Shown: positions 23,230 through 34,277 of the stretch, in pieces
Numbering within the stretch: the first letter of the stretch is position 1
Layout: every line of letters begins with the position of its first letter
Assembly (NCBI GenBank): GCA_963377175.1
Contig: CAUJNA010000523.1
Span: forward strand, 143,440-207,439
Origin: Effrenium voratum
Lineage: Eukaryota; Sar; Dinophyceae; Suessiales; Symbiodiniaceae
Direction: 5' to 3'
DNA length: 64,000 nucleotides
The notes under the pieces: model-generated
The model's input: only the letters and a program-made list of their open reading frames with translations
Told to the model about the DNA's origin: nothing
The model's database searches: none
Position numbers and translations under genes: made by a program

Positions 23230-23640
23230 TACGCAGTTGTTCCCAACAACTTGTGTTTTGCAAGTTTTGGGCCCCAAAAAGTTTAAAACACCCCTTCTTT
23301 GAAACAAGGGTTCTTCCTTGCCATCCTTCTCCGTCCCTCCTCAAAGAAGAAGCCCTGTTTCCAAAGAACATGTGTTTTGCACTTTCTGGGACCCAAAACC
23401 TGCAAACCGCACGTTCTGTGAAACAAGGCTTCTTCCCAAAAGGAAGGAGAAGCACGGAGAAGGAAGACAAGGAAGAACCGCTGTTTCAAAGAACGTGCGT
23501 TTTGCACTTTCTGGGACCCCAAACTTGCACAACGCACGTTCTTTGAAACAAGGCTTCTTCCCTGACTTCCCTTGAAGGACGGAGAAGGAGTCGGAGGCAA
23601 GGAAGAACCCCTGTTTCAAAGAACGTGTGTTTTGCACTTA
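23230..23640. repeat. tandem ~130-bp units with internal inverted repeats
   Basis: Three to four degenerate units each contain GTGTTTTGCACTTTCTGGGA and CGTTCTTTGAAACAAGGCTT. Within each unit GAAACAAG...CTTTGTTTC-like arms can pair. Several overlapping frames on both strands are by-products. Confidence 0.65.
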
Positions 23641-24032
23641 ACAGTTTTTTGTTGCCAGTCTTATTGCCAGTCTTACTACCAGTCTTGTGTGTTACTGCTT
23701 ATCTGCTCGGTGTTACTGCTACTTGTTTCGGCGTTACCGGTTTCTTTTCGCGGTTACCGCTGGCAAGGCCAACCAACTGGGCAGAGGGCTTCCCTAACAA
23801 AACCCCGAAAAGGGTACTTTGCGGGCACACATGCACCCTGGCCCACACAAAAAACGCGGATTGACACGGTATTCCATATATACCCCCAAACTACAACATA
23901 TGGCTGAATTGTTTTTTGCAGCTACCCCCTTTTTGGTTGGTTTCTTAAAGGTAAACCAAATTGGACACCACTCATCTTCATAGGGTCCCCCCCCCCCAAA
24001 AAAAAAAAACTTAAACAAAAAAAAACATATAC

Positions 24033-24220
24033 CTTCGGGTTCGGAGACTGTAGCCAACAACGCTCGCCTCGAGCCAGTCGAGGCCGGCGCCGGCCACGGA
24101 GGCCAAGGTCATTGCCAGCTTCTGGTCGGAGCTCTCAAACCCGAAGCCTTCCAACGTCGTTCCACGCGCATCGAGTCTCGAGGCGCGAGTCAATCGAAGC
24201 CGCAGCCCGAGATGCGAGCC
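24033..24220 (-). CDS. 188-nt internal exon, GT-AG bounded
   Basis: The acceptor AAAAACGCAG|GG is at 24221 and the donor CCCGAAG|GTATAT at 24033. The frame is open over all 188 nt: GSHLGLRLRLTRASRLDARG ... TTLEGFGFESSDQKLAMTLA ... GLDWLEASVVGYSLRTR. The upstream exon at 24951-25073 ends in phase 0 and this one begins in phase 0, so they splice in frame. High GC against an AT-rich intron. No family recognised. Confidence 0.6.
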
Positions 24221-24950
24221 CTGCGTTTTTGTTTGCTTCTTTTCTTTTTTGGCGTGTTTCTTCGGAAAAGGGGTTGCCAAAAAGGCGTGGGGAAGCTTTT
24301 GGGGGCGAAAAAGGCGTGGTGTTGTGTTTTTCCCTTGGTGTGCTGCTTTGTCATGAAACTGTGCTTGTGCTTTGTTTGTGGTGTTTTCTCGTTTGTCGTT
24401 GGTGCGCTTGCTTCTTCTCCTGTGGATGGGGGGCAGGACCCAAGATGTGAACACGATGGCGATTCTGAAAGATGCAATGCTGAATGGGGCTAACCACTGA
24501 CCAACTATCTTGTGGTGCTGAGTATCCCTGCGAAGCAAGCCCCCCAAGAAGGATTTGCTCTACAAGCCACTTAATAGACAACCGAAACCGGGCTCGGGGC
24601 TGCGGGGAATTTGCAACCACTTCTTTGGTACCACTGGAAGGAAATTCCAATGACTCGGAGTGGAGGTTCCTCTTTAGACCACAGTGGGAACCGACCAACG
24701 TTCCCAATGGCCAATTTCCGTACCTTGAACCAAGCGTTTTCATGGAACTTGGGTCACATACAAATGGTACCATCAAAAACTATCGCCCCAAAAACACAAA
24801 CCGTCCTCCCACGCAGAAATCTGTATCTCTGATTCTGTTTCATATGTTTCGTATATATTTCTGCCAAACACATATATCACATGTAGAGATCCCATGTACC
24901 CAAATGAACCACCTCCCCAAACCACCCACTCCCGCGCTCCGCCAGAAAAC

Positions 24951-25073
24951 CCGACCGACGGAGCATGCGGAGCCTGTGGCCAGCTGGTCGGCGAGGTGCA
25001 GCTCGTCGCAGTTGATGAGGGAACCGATGCCCGTTTCAAGAAAGGACACCAGCCTAAGGCGACGCGACAGGTC
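24951..25073 (-). CDS. 123-nt internal exon, GT-AG bounded
   Basis: The acceptor is GAATGCAG|GAC and the donor GTCGGTCGG|GTTTTC. The 123 nt are exactly 41 codons: DLSRRLRLVSFLETGIGSLI ... NCDELHLADQLATGSACSVG. This is the most upstream exon seen of the long minus-strand gene, lying just inside the point where the foldback families stop. Function unknown. Confidence 0.6.
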
Positions 25074-25449
25074 CTGCATTCGACCGGGAGGAAATTTTGG
25101 GTGGGGGTGACCTGCGAAGGGTCTATCTACCCTACCAGCCTAAAACCCAGGGCTTTGGGTGGGCCAGGTCAACCTGCTCAAATGATTTGAGGATTTTTTG
25201 GGTGCCATGGCGACCAAAGGTCTACCCTATCGGGCGCCTTGAGGAAGACTTTGTGCTACAAAATGTAAAGCACTTGTTCCGTAAGGGTAAAAGTCGGTAA
25301 AAGGTAGGTCATACTAAAGAGCAACGCAATCTAGCTACCTTCCTTAAGTATCTTCAGGGACCCTTCTCTTCAATGCGCAATCAAACCATCTGCATTGGAA
25401 GTGGTATACTATGCATAAGCAAGTGGTATTCTAATTTTGGGCCATGCAG

Positions 25450-26690
25450 GCAAGGTTTCGGGAATTCTGCCAGTACATGGCTGCATCGATATTCCATATA
25501 CATGTTATGCCACAGCCATGCATTGGGGGGCCAGCGCCAGTATCAAGCAGTGGCTGTAGTCTGTTTGGCCTATGCATTTCATTGGTTTGCAGCAAACCAA
25601 AGAAATGCATGAGCAAAACACACTACAATCTGTTCTTACATGCGTCATGCTACATGGTAATTGCACCACATGCCACATGGATAGCATCAACATGTGTTGA
25701 AGCATGCACAAACCTTTGTCCTCATGTTTGTGTATGCATGAGGGTAATGTTGCAGGAATTGTGCTAACACAAAGCGTAGTGCATACACAGGTCATGCCAC
25801 AGCCAGGCACTGTGGGCCAGTGCCAGCATCAGGCAGTAGCTGCAGTCTGTTGGCCCATGCATTTCATTGGTTTGCAGCAAACCAAAGAAATGCATGAGCA
25901 AAACACACTACAAACTGTTCTTACATGCGTCATGTTGCATGGGTATTTGCACCACATGCCACGTGGTTAGCATCAACATGTGTTGAAGCATGCGCAAACC
26001 CTTGTCCTCATGTTCGTGCATGCATGAGGGTAATGTTGTAGAAACTGTGCTAACACAAAGCTGTAGTGCATACACATGTCATGCCACAGCCAGGCACTGT
26101 GGGCCAGTGCCAGCATCAGGCAGTAGCTGCAGTCTGTTTGGCCCATGCATTTCATTGGTTTGCAGCAAACCAAAGAAATGCATGAGCAAAACACGCTACA
26201 AACTGTTCTTACATGCGTCATGCTACATGGGTATTTGCACCACATGCCACGTGGTTAGCATCAACATGTGTTGAAGCATGCACAAACCCTTGTCCTCATG
26301 TTCGTGCATGCATGAGGGTAGTGTTGTAGGAACTGTGCCAACACAAGGCTGTAGCAAACAAATGCCCCATATACATGTTTTATGCCACAGCCAGGCACTG
26401 TGGGCCAGTGCCAGTATCAAGCAGTAGCTGTAGTGTGTTCCCCTATGCATTTCATTGGTTGCATCAAACCACAGAAATGCACAAACACACCTGCTACATC
26501 TGTTCTTGCATGCTTCATTCTGTGTGCAAATTTACACCACATGGAACATGGTTGGCCACAGACTTTCATCCTTGCATTTGGGCAAGGCTTCAGGCACAGG
26601 CAAGGCTTCCACATACCTGCACTGGGCCACAGCTGGACGCTGCGGGCCAGCGCCAGTGCAATGGCAGCTCAGCCCACATCTGCGGCCTGC
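25450..26690. repeat. 287-bp tandem array with internal palindrome
   Basis: Repeated landmarks ATGCCACAGCC at 25507, 25794, 26081 and 26382 give periods of 287, 287 and 301 bp. A more degenerate fifth unit follows. Each unit carries a near-perfect ~35-bp palindrome (GCATTTCATTGG ... CCAAAGAAATGC) and a CATGC-rich part. Open frames here follow the repeat and are not genes. Confidence 0.85.
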
Positions 26691-28520
26691 CCGGCAATTT
26701 ACATGTGCGTGCAGATGCAGTTTGCCATTGCTGTGCTGACTTGCAGGGCAACTTGTTCCTCATAAACATTGTTGCATTGGAGCCACTTACAGAACCAAAG
26801 GCTGCAAGCATGCAATGCAACATCAGCAGGCTCTGCAAGCTCTCTTGCAGCCTGCACCACAGTGCTGGGCCAGGCAAGGGACGGAGATCAGCTGGAGAGC
26901 CTCTGCCTCAGCTGATCTGTGAGGGCCAGATTGCGTGTGTGCAGTGAAAGGGTGCAAGGGCAATTCGCAATGCGCGCGAGAAACAAGACGTGAAGCCACA
27001 AACAAGACGCGAGGCTGACGGCGACTGACAAGCTCCCTCTGCAGGCCCTGCTCTATCAGAGCACGTGCGCGTGGGTGGAGAGCAACGCGCGATGCGAAAA
27101 GATAAGGGAAGAAACGCGTTCCTAGCTGACCTTGCTTCAACAACAATCCTTAGCCTTGTGTCAATGACTCCTTATCACATTATTGCAGCAACTGGGGTGC
27201 GACCAATGTCTTGGAGTAGTACCCCCCATCCTTGCACACGCATTGCCCGTCCTTCCAAACGCACCCCTAGGAGCTTGAGTCTGCCCTGGTGTGCTCACAT
27301 ATGGGTTTGGGGAAGGGACATTTGGTGCAGTGTGCCAGTGGGACCAGCACAGTTGCAAGAACCCCCCTGTCTTTTCCTTGGCCTGCTGCACAGGCCAAAA
27401 ATTGCATGGAGCTTGTTGTGTGGGAGCAGTTTCTCAATAGTTGAGATTACTCATGTGGTCTCAACAACTTGTTATGTGTTCTCGACAGTTTCGCAACACG
27501 TTATCAGCCATCTCCCAACATGTTCAACAGTTTCTCAACAGTTTCTCAACAGCTTCTCAACAGTTGCTCAACATTTTCTCAACATGTTCTCAACATTTTG
27601 CATCAACAATGTTCCCAGCAATTTCTCAACAGCCACCCCTTCTTAATCAGTCTTGTCAGGCCAGCCAGCCACCACCACAGCACCACTAGTCCCTGCCTGA
27701 GTTCTGTCAATTGCCTTGGGCACTGTGGTCATAACATCATTTGTTGTGCTGCCACATGTAACCCTGTAGTTGCATGTGACACCCACCTACTTCCATGAGC
27801 TCTAACCTTTAGCAAGAATGGCTTCTCACTCGCATTCAAGTTGCCTGCGTCACCTAGTTGTGTATGTCTTCTCTCATGTGGCTGCATAGCTTTTCATGGG
27901 TAACTTTCAGCACTTTTGCTCCACCAAGTGCAATCATGTGGTTTTGCAAAGTTTCATGGTATTTGTTGGCAGTTCCCAACATGTCTCATGTTTTGCACTT
28001 CTCATATCTTGCACTTCTTACATTCCCCATGATTCTAACAGCTCTTGCACATTGAAATTTGGAACTAGCTTCAATCACTGCCTCATATGGCAAATATGTT
28101 CTCATTGCACATGGTGTGCTTGTTGCATATCCCTGCACAGTGGTCATAGTTCCAACAGCTCTCACACTTCTCATGGCTTGCCACAGCTTGCAGTAGATGT
28201 AGATATGCTGTTCATGTTCAAACATTATACCACTCTACTTTGCATACTCAAACAGTATTTTCATGCACACTTGACATAATTCAATAGCATGGTAAAAATA
28301 AGTTTTACAACTCACCAATGAATGCCTATGTGCTTCACATACACACTTGTAAATATTGGCAGTATTAGTAACATATTCAATCAGGCCTATTTGCGCAAAA
28401 CACCCCACACCCTCACGCAAACAAATGATGTGCATGACATGCTCAGGCAGCATGCCAATTTCTTTGCGTTCTTTCATGCAAATTTGCGCAACCACATGGA
28501 ATAATGAATGGAAATTGACA
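26690..28520. other. spacer left of the inverted arm
   Basis: No supported gene. It includes an 11-bp minisatellite tract (27470-27640, TTTCTCAAC units) and TG/CA-rich sequence with many ATGTG and TTGCA words. It may still belong to the left arm, because the mirror position lies beyond the window end. Blocks around 27065-27430 have mixed composition but no convincing splice structure. Confidence 0.5.
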
Positions 28521-29289
28521 CGCTGGGCTCACAGCCTGGATGAGCTGCAGCTGAGGCAAAATGTGAGGCCAGCCTGGCAAGTTTGAGCAGTGGCAAGATC
28601 TGCGTCATGTGCTTGTTGGCAAATGCGCAAACCCTGCTTGCCGTATTTGAAATGCCTGGCCAGTCACTTGCACCCTCGCCTTGGAGCAAGTCGAGGTCAG
28701 CCTGGCAGATCTTAACTTCAGGATGCAACCAACTTCTGCAAAATGTAGAGCTGCAGGGGGCTCATGGCACTGTTTTGCCCTGGGGCTTGTGGCTTGCATA
28801 TTGCAAAATGAGCATGGCGGCAAATTGTGCGTGGTTCTGCCCACCCCTCTCAACAGGATCAGTGCGTTCTCAGATTAGTGTTTGGAGGGAGCACAGGACC
28901 ACTGGATCCCTGGAGCATAGGACCAATGGGCTGTACAAAGGCAAGCTCTTCAAGCCAGAAATTTACTGGCCATCAGTGTAGCCACTCTCCCACATCTGCA
29001 ACAGAATCCGCTGCACTTGCTGGGATGGGGCGTCGAAGTGCCTCAGTTGGCAGGGGAGGGGGAGGGGGGCAGGGCAGGCACACAAATGACTGGCAACAAA
29101 CTGCACAAATGAGCCATTGATCCAAAGTCACTCCCAGCATTCCCAGCACTTGCCCTTGCAGCCCGACCATTTGCGCTGGGCCAGGTGAGTGACCTTGCAG
29201 TTAATGCCTTGGCCTCAGCATTCATGGCTGCTTCAAAGCATGTAGCACTGGGCCACAATTTGAATGACAAAAGCAGCTGGGAAACAGTG

Positions 29290-29760
29290 ATTAGCAACAC
29301 AAGTTGGTATCTAGGAAACATTTGCGGGCATGGTTGAAGAACAGCTGAGACACAGTTGGCAACGTAGTTGAGAGAGTTGAGACACGGCTGGAAAAGAGTT
29401 GGTAAACATTTGATAATGTAGTTGAGAGATATTTGGGAAAGAGTCCAGAACAGTCGATAAGCCATTTGGCAAACAGTTGGGAAAAGGTTGAGAAACTGTG
29501 AAAAACAGTTGAGACACAGTTGAGAAATAGTTGGGAACAGCCAATAAAGAACGGAGGACATTTGACAAAGAGTTGAGAACAAGGGGATTCCAAACTGTGG
29601 GTGGCGCAGCTGAGAAACATTTGGCGGCACAGTTGCGAAATAGTTGAGACTGTTGCTAAATAGCTGAGAGCCAGCTTGTGGCGCACTTGGGACATGCTGA
29701 GAACAGTGGACAGAGAGTTGGGAGCAGTTGAGAAAGAGTTGTGACAACACTGCTAACATA
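29290..29760. repeat. degenerate 11-bp minisatellite (GTTGAGAAACA type)
   Basis: Irregularly spaced AGTTGAGAAA and AGTTGAGACA words on the plus strand, the complement of the TTTCTCAACTG unit. It is mirrored at about 62700-63210. Confidence 0.7.
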
Positions 29761-29933
29761 GTGGAGGTCTAGTTGGAAGCCCGTGGCAAAATGTGCGAAC
29801 CAATTGAGAAACGCAGTTGAGTCAAAGCTTAGCAAATCTCAGGGGAAGGCAATGCAAATGCTGGGAAATGGAACGCAGCTTAGAAGCAGCTCAGGAGCAG
29901 CTAAAGCACATGCACTTTGCACGTCATCACATG

Positions 29934-30010
29934 GCAGGGGTGGTGCGTGAGAAGGCAAATGAACTGAGAGCAGTCTCATTTCAGTTGCTTTCCTGCTGCA
30001 CCACCCCTGC
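29934..30010. mobile_element. arm foldback element, copy A
   Basis: A 77-bp imperfect palindrome running from GCAGGGGTGGTGCGTGAGAA to GCACCACCCCTGC, centred on GAGAGCAGTCTCA. It lies exactly at the 3' end of the RapZ-like gene. Confidence 0.75.
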
Positions 30011-30011
30011 A

Positions 30012-31073
30012 TTAGCACCCACATACAAAATAGCCCTTAAAACATATTGCCCCTAAGTTGCAAGCCAAAGCACGACGAATCAGCCAGCCAAACATGATGG
30101 CAGCTGCCACACTGCGGTGGCGACCCGCTGTGCATGCGAAGCAAATGTTGAGGTCCTTCTTGCCACTCTGGATCCACAGCCGGAGCCCCTTCCTGAGTGC
30201 ATTGTGTGTGAGACTGTTGGCATGTTGGACCAGTGAAGCACAGGACCACTAGACAATGTTGGACATGTGAAAGCAAAGTGTCAGGACTGGAGCAAACTTG
30301 TCATGCTGGGTCAGGTTGAGCTGGATCTTTGGGTGTGTCCCCATATGAGAGGTTTCCCTCCGGGGGTCGTGAAACCCATGCATGGGGATCACAATGTCAA
30401 AGCTGGAGTAGTCCCTTTTGTCCTTCAATTCAGCAAGGCCAGCAGAGAACACACGGAAGTGAAAGTTTGGCTTGGGCATGGCCTTCTTCTCCGGCACCAG
30501 TCGCACTTCTCGTGGCACCACCTGAGTGACCTCGTCCTCGTCCTCCTGGTCCTCCTCTATCTCCAGCACCTCCTCCGCCCACGCACTGGAGGACTGGACC
30601 ACTGGACCACTGGACCACTGGACCAACTCCTCCTCCTCCTCCTCCTCCCCAGGCCACTCCTTTTCAGGTGGCCCATCCCCAAGCCACTCCTCCTCAGGTG
30701 GCCCAGGCCCCTCCTCAGGTGGCCCATCCTTAAGCCACTCCTCCTCAGGTGGCCCAGGCCACTCCTCCTCAGGTGGCCCATCCTCCTCATCATCCCCCAA
30801 CTGCTCTTCAGGTGGCTGCTCCTCATTTGCGGGCGACTCCCCATCCTCACTCAGCTCTTGCTGCAGCAGCTCTGATGCACTCTCCTTCTGCCACTGAAGA
30901 AACTGCTCCAGGCACACCTGAACCTCAGATGGCAGGGCATTCAGGGCTTGCAAAATGCATTGAGTAGTCATGAGCACTTGCATCCTGGGGGCAAAGTCAA
31001 TGGGACCAGGCTCAACTGGATAAAACAGGATGGGTGAGAAGTACGCGCTGCCTTCAGTAGGTCCTCCGCAGCA
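30012..31073 (-). CDS. RapZ C-terminal-like protein, left-arm copy (two exons shown)
   Basis: Exon 31073-30298 follows an acceptor TTGCACCAG and encodes an Asp/Glu/Pro-rich part with repeated PPEEEW units, then FHFRVFSAGLAEL and FDIVIPMHGFHDPRR with GTHPKIQ. An 84-nt GT-AG intron (30297-30214) joins it in phase to exon 30213-30012, which reads NICFACTAGRHRSVAAA and ends at TAA. In bacterial RapZ the C-terminal domain has an FLPNPH.DP..R.LTG strand followed by a CTGGRHRS loop, and the order and spacing here match that layout. An upstream exon is likely near 31345-31221 (YYQLKVEEDAREAAELL). The activity of the eukaryotic homologues is unknown to me. The stop codon touches the foldback element at 29934-30010. 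Confidence 0.6.
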
Positions 31074-31129
31074 CTGGTGCAAGAACACACGGAAGCACAC
31101 GCACACACTTGTCAAAACACACACACACA

Positions 31130-31200
31130 CAAAGCACACAAAACACACAACACAACACACACACACACACGCACAAACACACACATATATATATATATAC
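31130..31200. repeat. (CA)n/(TA)n microsatellite in the left arm
   Basis: CACACACAAACACAC followed by ATATATATATATAC. It lies upstream of the acidic exon of the RapZ-like gene and is probably intronic. It is mirrored at 61370-61455. Confidence 0.85.
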
Positions 31201-31782
31201 TCTCATGGCAAAGCTTCACAGCATGTTGGCACATTTGAGTTCACTGCTTGGTCCTGGCTTCCGCAGAAGTTCCGCAGCTTCCCTCGCATCCTCCTCCACC
31301 TTGAGCTGGTAGTACTCTTCCAGGCACTCCAAAGAAATTCGCCCCGGCAAAAGTCGGACGGGCATGGCCAGCAGCACAGAGAGAGCATACGCACTGGACC
31401 ACATGACCACATGACCACATGACCACATGTGAGAAGAATGCAACAAGAGTGAGATGAGACATGAGTGTGTGAGCTCTCTGCTGGCAAACAACTGCGGCAA
31501 GTGCGGCTTTCTGCTACATGCACAGCTCACACCATGTAGCAACCTCTGCATGATGCCTCAACATGCTTCCATGCTGCCCAGGCCTGCAAGAGCTTCGCGA
31601 GCCCGCTGCCCAGCTCAGTTGTTTGACCTTGGAGTGTGTGAGGGTGCTGAGTGACAACGCTAACTCTATCAGCATTTGACATATTTGAGAATAATGACTC
31701 GAAGGTCTGCAGTGCAATGCGCAACAAGTGGCTGACGTTCAGAGACCATCCTCAGCCGGGCCATGTGCATTTAGGTGCATAT

Positions 31783-31858
31783 CAGGGGTGGTGCAGTGAG
31801 AAAGCAACTGAAATGAGAGTGCTCTCACTTCAGTTGCCTTCTCACACACCACCCCTGC
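31783..31858. mobile_element. arm foldback element, copy B
   Basis: CAGGGGTGGTGCAGTGAGAA ... CTTCTCACACACCACCCCTG, centred on GAGAGTGCTCTC. The best palindrome of the set. It is followed by the shared block CATGTGATGACACGCATAC. Confidence 0.8.
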
Positions 31859-31929
31859 CATGTGATGACACGCATACATCAAGGCACATGTGCTTTAGCA
31901 GCTCTTCTGCTGTTTCTAAGCTGTTGCCC

Positions 31930-33840
31930 ATTTTGTTGTGTTTGGAGCTTTCCCCCAACTGTGGCCTAGCTGCATCTCCAATCTTTTGCCAGCTGCTTCT
32001 CAACTTGTTCTTGGCTATGTCAATTAGGCTCTCAAATATTTCACCATCAGTTTGCAATCTGTTTCAACTGTTTCTCAACTTGCTGTCAGCAGTGTCCTCA
32101 ACTTTTCCCAAGTTCCCAACCGTGCTATCAGCTGTTTCTCAACCGTGTTGCCCTTTGGTCCTCAATTTCCTCTATTCTCAACTGCTCTCAGCTCTTTCTC
32201 AACAGTCTTACCAACTGATTCCCACTTGCTTCTCAACTGCTTCTCAACTCTTCTCAACTATTTCTCTGTTGTGTTATCACCTGATGCTAAAATGTTTCTC
32301 AACTCTTTCTTGTGTCCTTCCCAACTGTTCTCAACTCCCTTTAAAAGTTGCCAACTGTTTCCCTACTATTTCTCAGCCATGTTGCCAACTGGTTCTCACA
32401 CTGTCAGCTGCTTCTACTCTTTCTCTTTAGCAACTGCGCGGCTGATGTTCAGTGACCAGCCAGGAGCCTAGCCTCAACTGGGCCACTGCGCCTGGAGCCA
32501 AGAGTGTCCTCACCGATAAACAGCTGTTTCTCAACTGTTTCTCAACTGTTTCTCAACTGCCTCACAGCTGGTTCTCAGCAGCTTCTCAACTGTGTCAGCT
32601 GGTTCTCAATTCAGTATCAACTTTTAGAAGGAGTTGAGAAAGAGTTGGAAAAAGTTGAGAGACAGCTGCCAAGCAGCTGTGGCTGCTAGTGGTTGGTAAG
32701 ATTGGATAAACAGTTGAGAGCTGTTGAGAAACAGTTGAGAACATGTTGACATACAGTTGAGAAATAGTTGAGAACAAGTTGGGAAGCAGCTGGGAAGCAG
32801 TTGATAGCTGAGTTGACAACTGACTGGCTCTCAATGACCCAGCTCTTTTTCTTAATTGCGATGCCAACATCTTCCCAACTGTTTCTCAACTGTTCTGGGA
32901 TCCTTCCCAACTGTGCTGCCAGCTGCTTCTCAACTCTTTGCTCTCTAGCAACTGCGTGGCTGAGGCTCAGCGACCAGCCAGGAGCATAGCCTCAACTGGG
33001 CCACTATGCCTGGAGCCAAGTGTGTCCTCAGCAGGGCCATGTGCATTTAGGTGCATACGCAGGGGTGGTGCAGTGAGAAAGCAACTGAACTGAGAGTTCT
33101 CATTTCAGTTGCCTTCTCACACACCACCCCTGCCATGTGATGACACGCATACATGCAAGGCACATGTGCTTTAGCTGCTCTTTTGCTGCTTCTAAGCTGT
33201 TGCCCATTTTGCTGTGTTTGGGGCTTTCCCCCAACTGCGGCTGCTTCCCTATCATTGCCAAATTGTCCAAACTGCCTCTCGGCTTGCTCTCAACTATGCT
33301 CTCATCTACTTCCCTATTATCAGTTCTCAGCACTGCCGAAGTGTGTCTCAACTTGCTCTCAATTATGTCGTGACATCAGCTGTTTCTCAACTATTTATCA
33401 GCTTTTTCTCAACTGTTTCTCAACTGTTTCTCAACTGTTTCTCAACTGTTTCTCAACTGTTTCTCAACTGTTTCTCAACTGTTTTTCAACTGTTTCAACT
33501 GTTTCTCAACTGTTTCTCAACTGTTTCGCAAATGTGTCTCAACTGTTTCTCAACGGCTTCTCAACTGTGTCAGCGACAGGCTCTCAATACATTGTGGATT
33601 GTTCCCAGCTCTTTCTCAGCAGTGTTTCCAGCTGCTTCCCAGCCACTTCTCAACTCTTTCCCAGTCTTCCCAACTAGTTCTCAACAGGGTTACCAGCTAC
33701 TTTTTCACAGTGTAGTCAGCTGTTTCTCAACTCTTTCCCTGTCACATTGGCTCTTTCTTAACTGTTCTCAACTCTTTATCAACTCTTTACCAGCTAGTTC
33801 TCAGTGATTTCCCAACTGTTCCCAGCCGCGCGTTCTCAAC
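31930..33840. repeat. 11-bp minisatellite (TTTCTCAACTG)
   Basis: The unit TTTCTCAACTG recurs, perfectly in tandem at 33392-33540 and irregularly around it. Because 11 is not a multiple of 3, every plus-strand frame reads the same 11-residue cycle QLFLNCFSTVS. Long open frames here are therefore repeat artefacts. The mirrored array is at 58750-60620. Confidence 0.85.
33059..33133. mobile_element. arm foldback element, copy C
   Basis: GCAGGGGTGGTGCAGTGAGA ... CTCACACACCACCCCTGC with the same right-hand flank as copy B. Confidence 0.8.
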
Positions 33841-34277
33841 TGCTTCACTGTGCGCCTCAGTGCAGGATGCTCCTGGTGTGCTGATGCATCTCAAATGTGC
33901 AGTCAGGTCTTGTTGGGGAACTTGCGGAAAAGCAAGTGAGGCAAACTTTTGGTTTTGCCTCAATTGCCTTCACGCAACTTCCCAATACACTGACACGCGA
34001 AGGTACCCGCATTGCATCGTGGATGTCACTAAGAAGAAGGACTGACATGATGCGTGCCCATGTGTCTCAGAAACAACTGGGTGTCTCATAATGACGGGGG
34101 TGTCTTAAAAACTTTGGTATGCAAGACAGCAGCTTGGCACTTGCAACGCAACAGCAGCTTGGCGCTTGCAACAGCAGCTTGGCACTTGCACCCCCTGTCT
34201 TGGCTCCTCTTTCAGCTCTGTACAGAAGTAGCAATCAAGTTTCTCCCAGTGATCCAGTGGTCCAGTGGTCAGCTGGC

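Larger units (their letters stand above)
1..25300. other. foldback-rich intron/intergenic territory
   Basis: This stretch has no long coding frame. It consists of moderately AT-rich spacer DNA filled with short terminal-inverted-repeat elements (listed separately) and broken by GC-richer islands of 60-190 bp that read as minus-strand exons. Outside the listed elements and exons (for example 1-349, 2813-3946, 5214-5914, 15200-16040, 17960-18050, 18180-18940, 23645-24030) I see only degenerate repeat debris, homopolymer runs and microsatellites. I infer that most of it is intronic sequence of one long minus-strand gene. Confidence 0.5.
28521..34108. repeat. left arm of a long inverted repeat
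   Basis: This arm reads as the reverse complement of 58486-64000. Paired positions sum to about 92,594 at the inner edge and 92,521 at the outer edge; the difference is accounted for by small gaps. The inner edge is sharp, ending in GGGTGTCTTAA at 34108. Predicted peptides agree residue for residue over long stretches (for example 33857-34048 against 58546-58737). The outer edge is set only by the window end, so the true arm may extend further left. Confidence 0.93.

Noticed and set aside
23118..23600. Overlapping frames on both strands with repeated CVLHFLGP / CFALSG peptides
   Set aside because: Explained by the tandem ~130-bp repeat, and frames conflict with each other.
25450..26690. Regularly spaced repeats resembling a CRISPR array
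   Set aside because: Units are 287 bp and homologous throughout, with no short repeat/unique spacer pattern, in a eukaryotic context.
30600..30800. PPEEEW-type repeat as a separate plus-strand Ser-rich gene (GGPSLSHSSSGGP)
   Set aside because: The opposite-strand frame is the complement of the acidic coding repeat; splice structure and the RapZ-like domain support the minus strand on the left arm.
33153..33807. Long plus-strand frames rich in FLNCFSTVSQL
   Set aside because: They are translations of the 11-bp minisatellite, present in all three frames and mirrored on the other arm; no independent coding signal.
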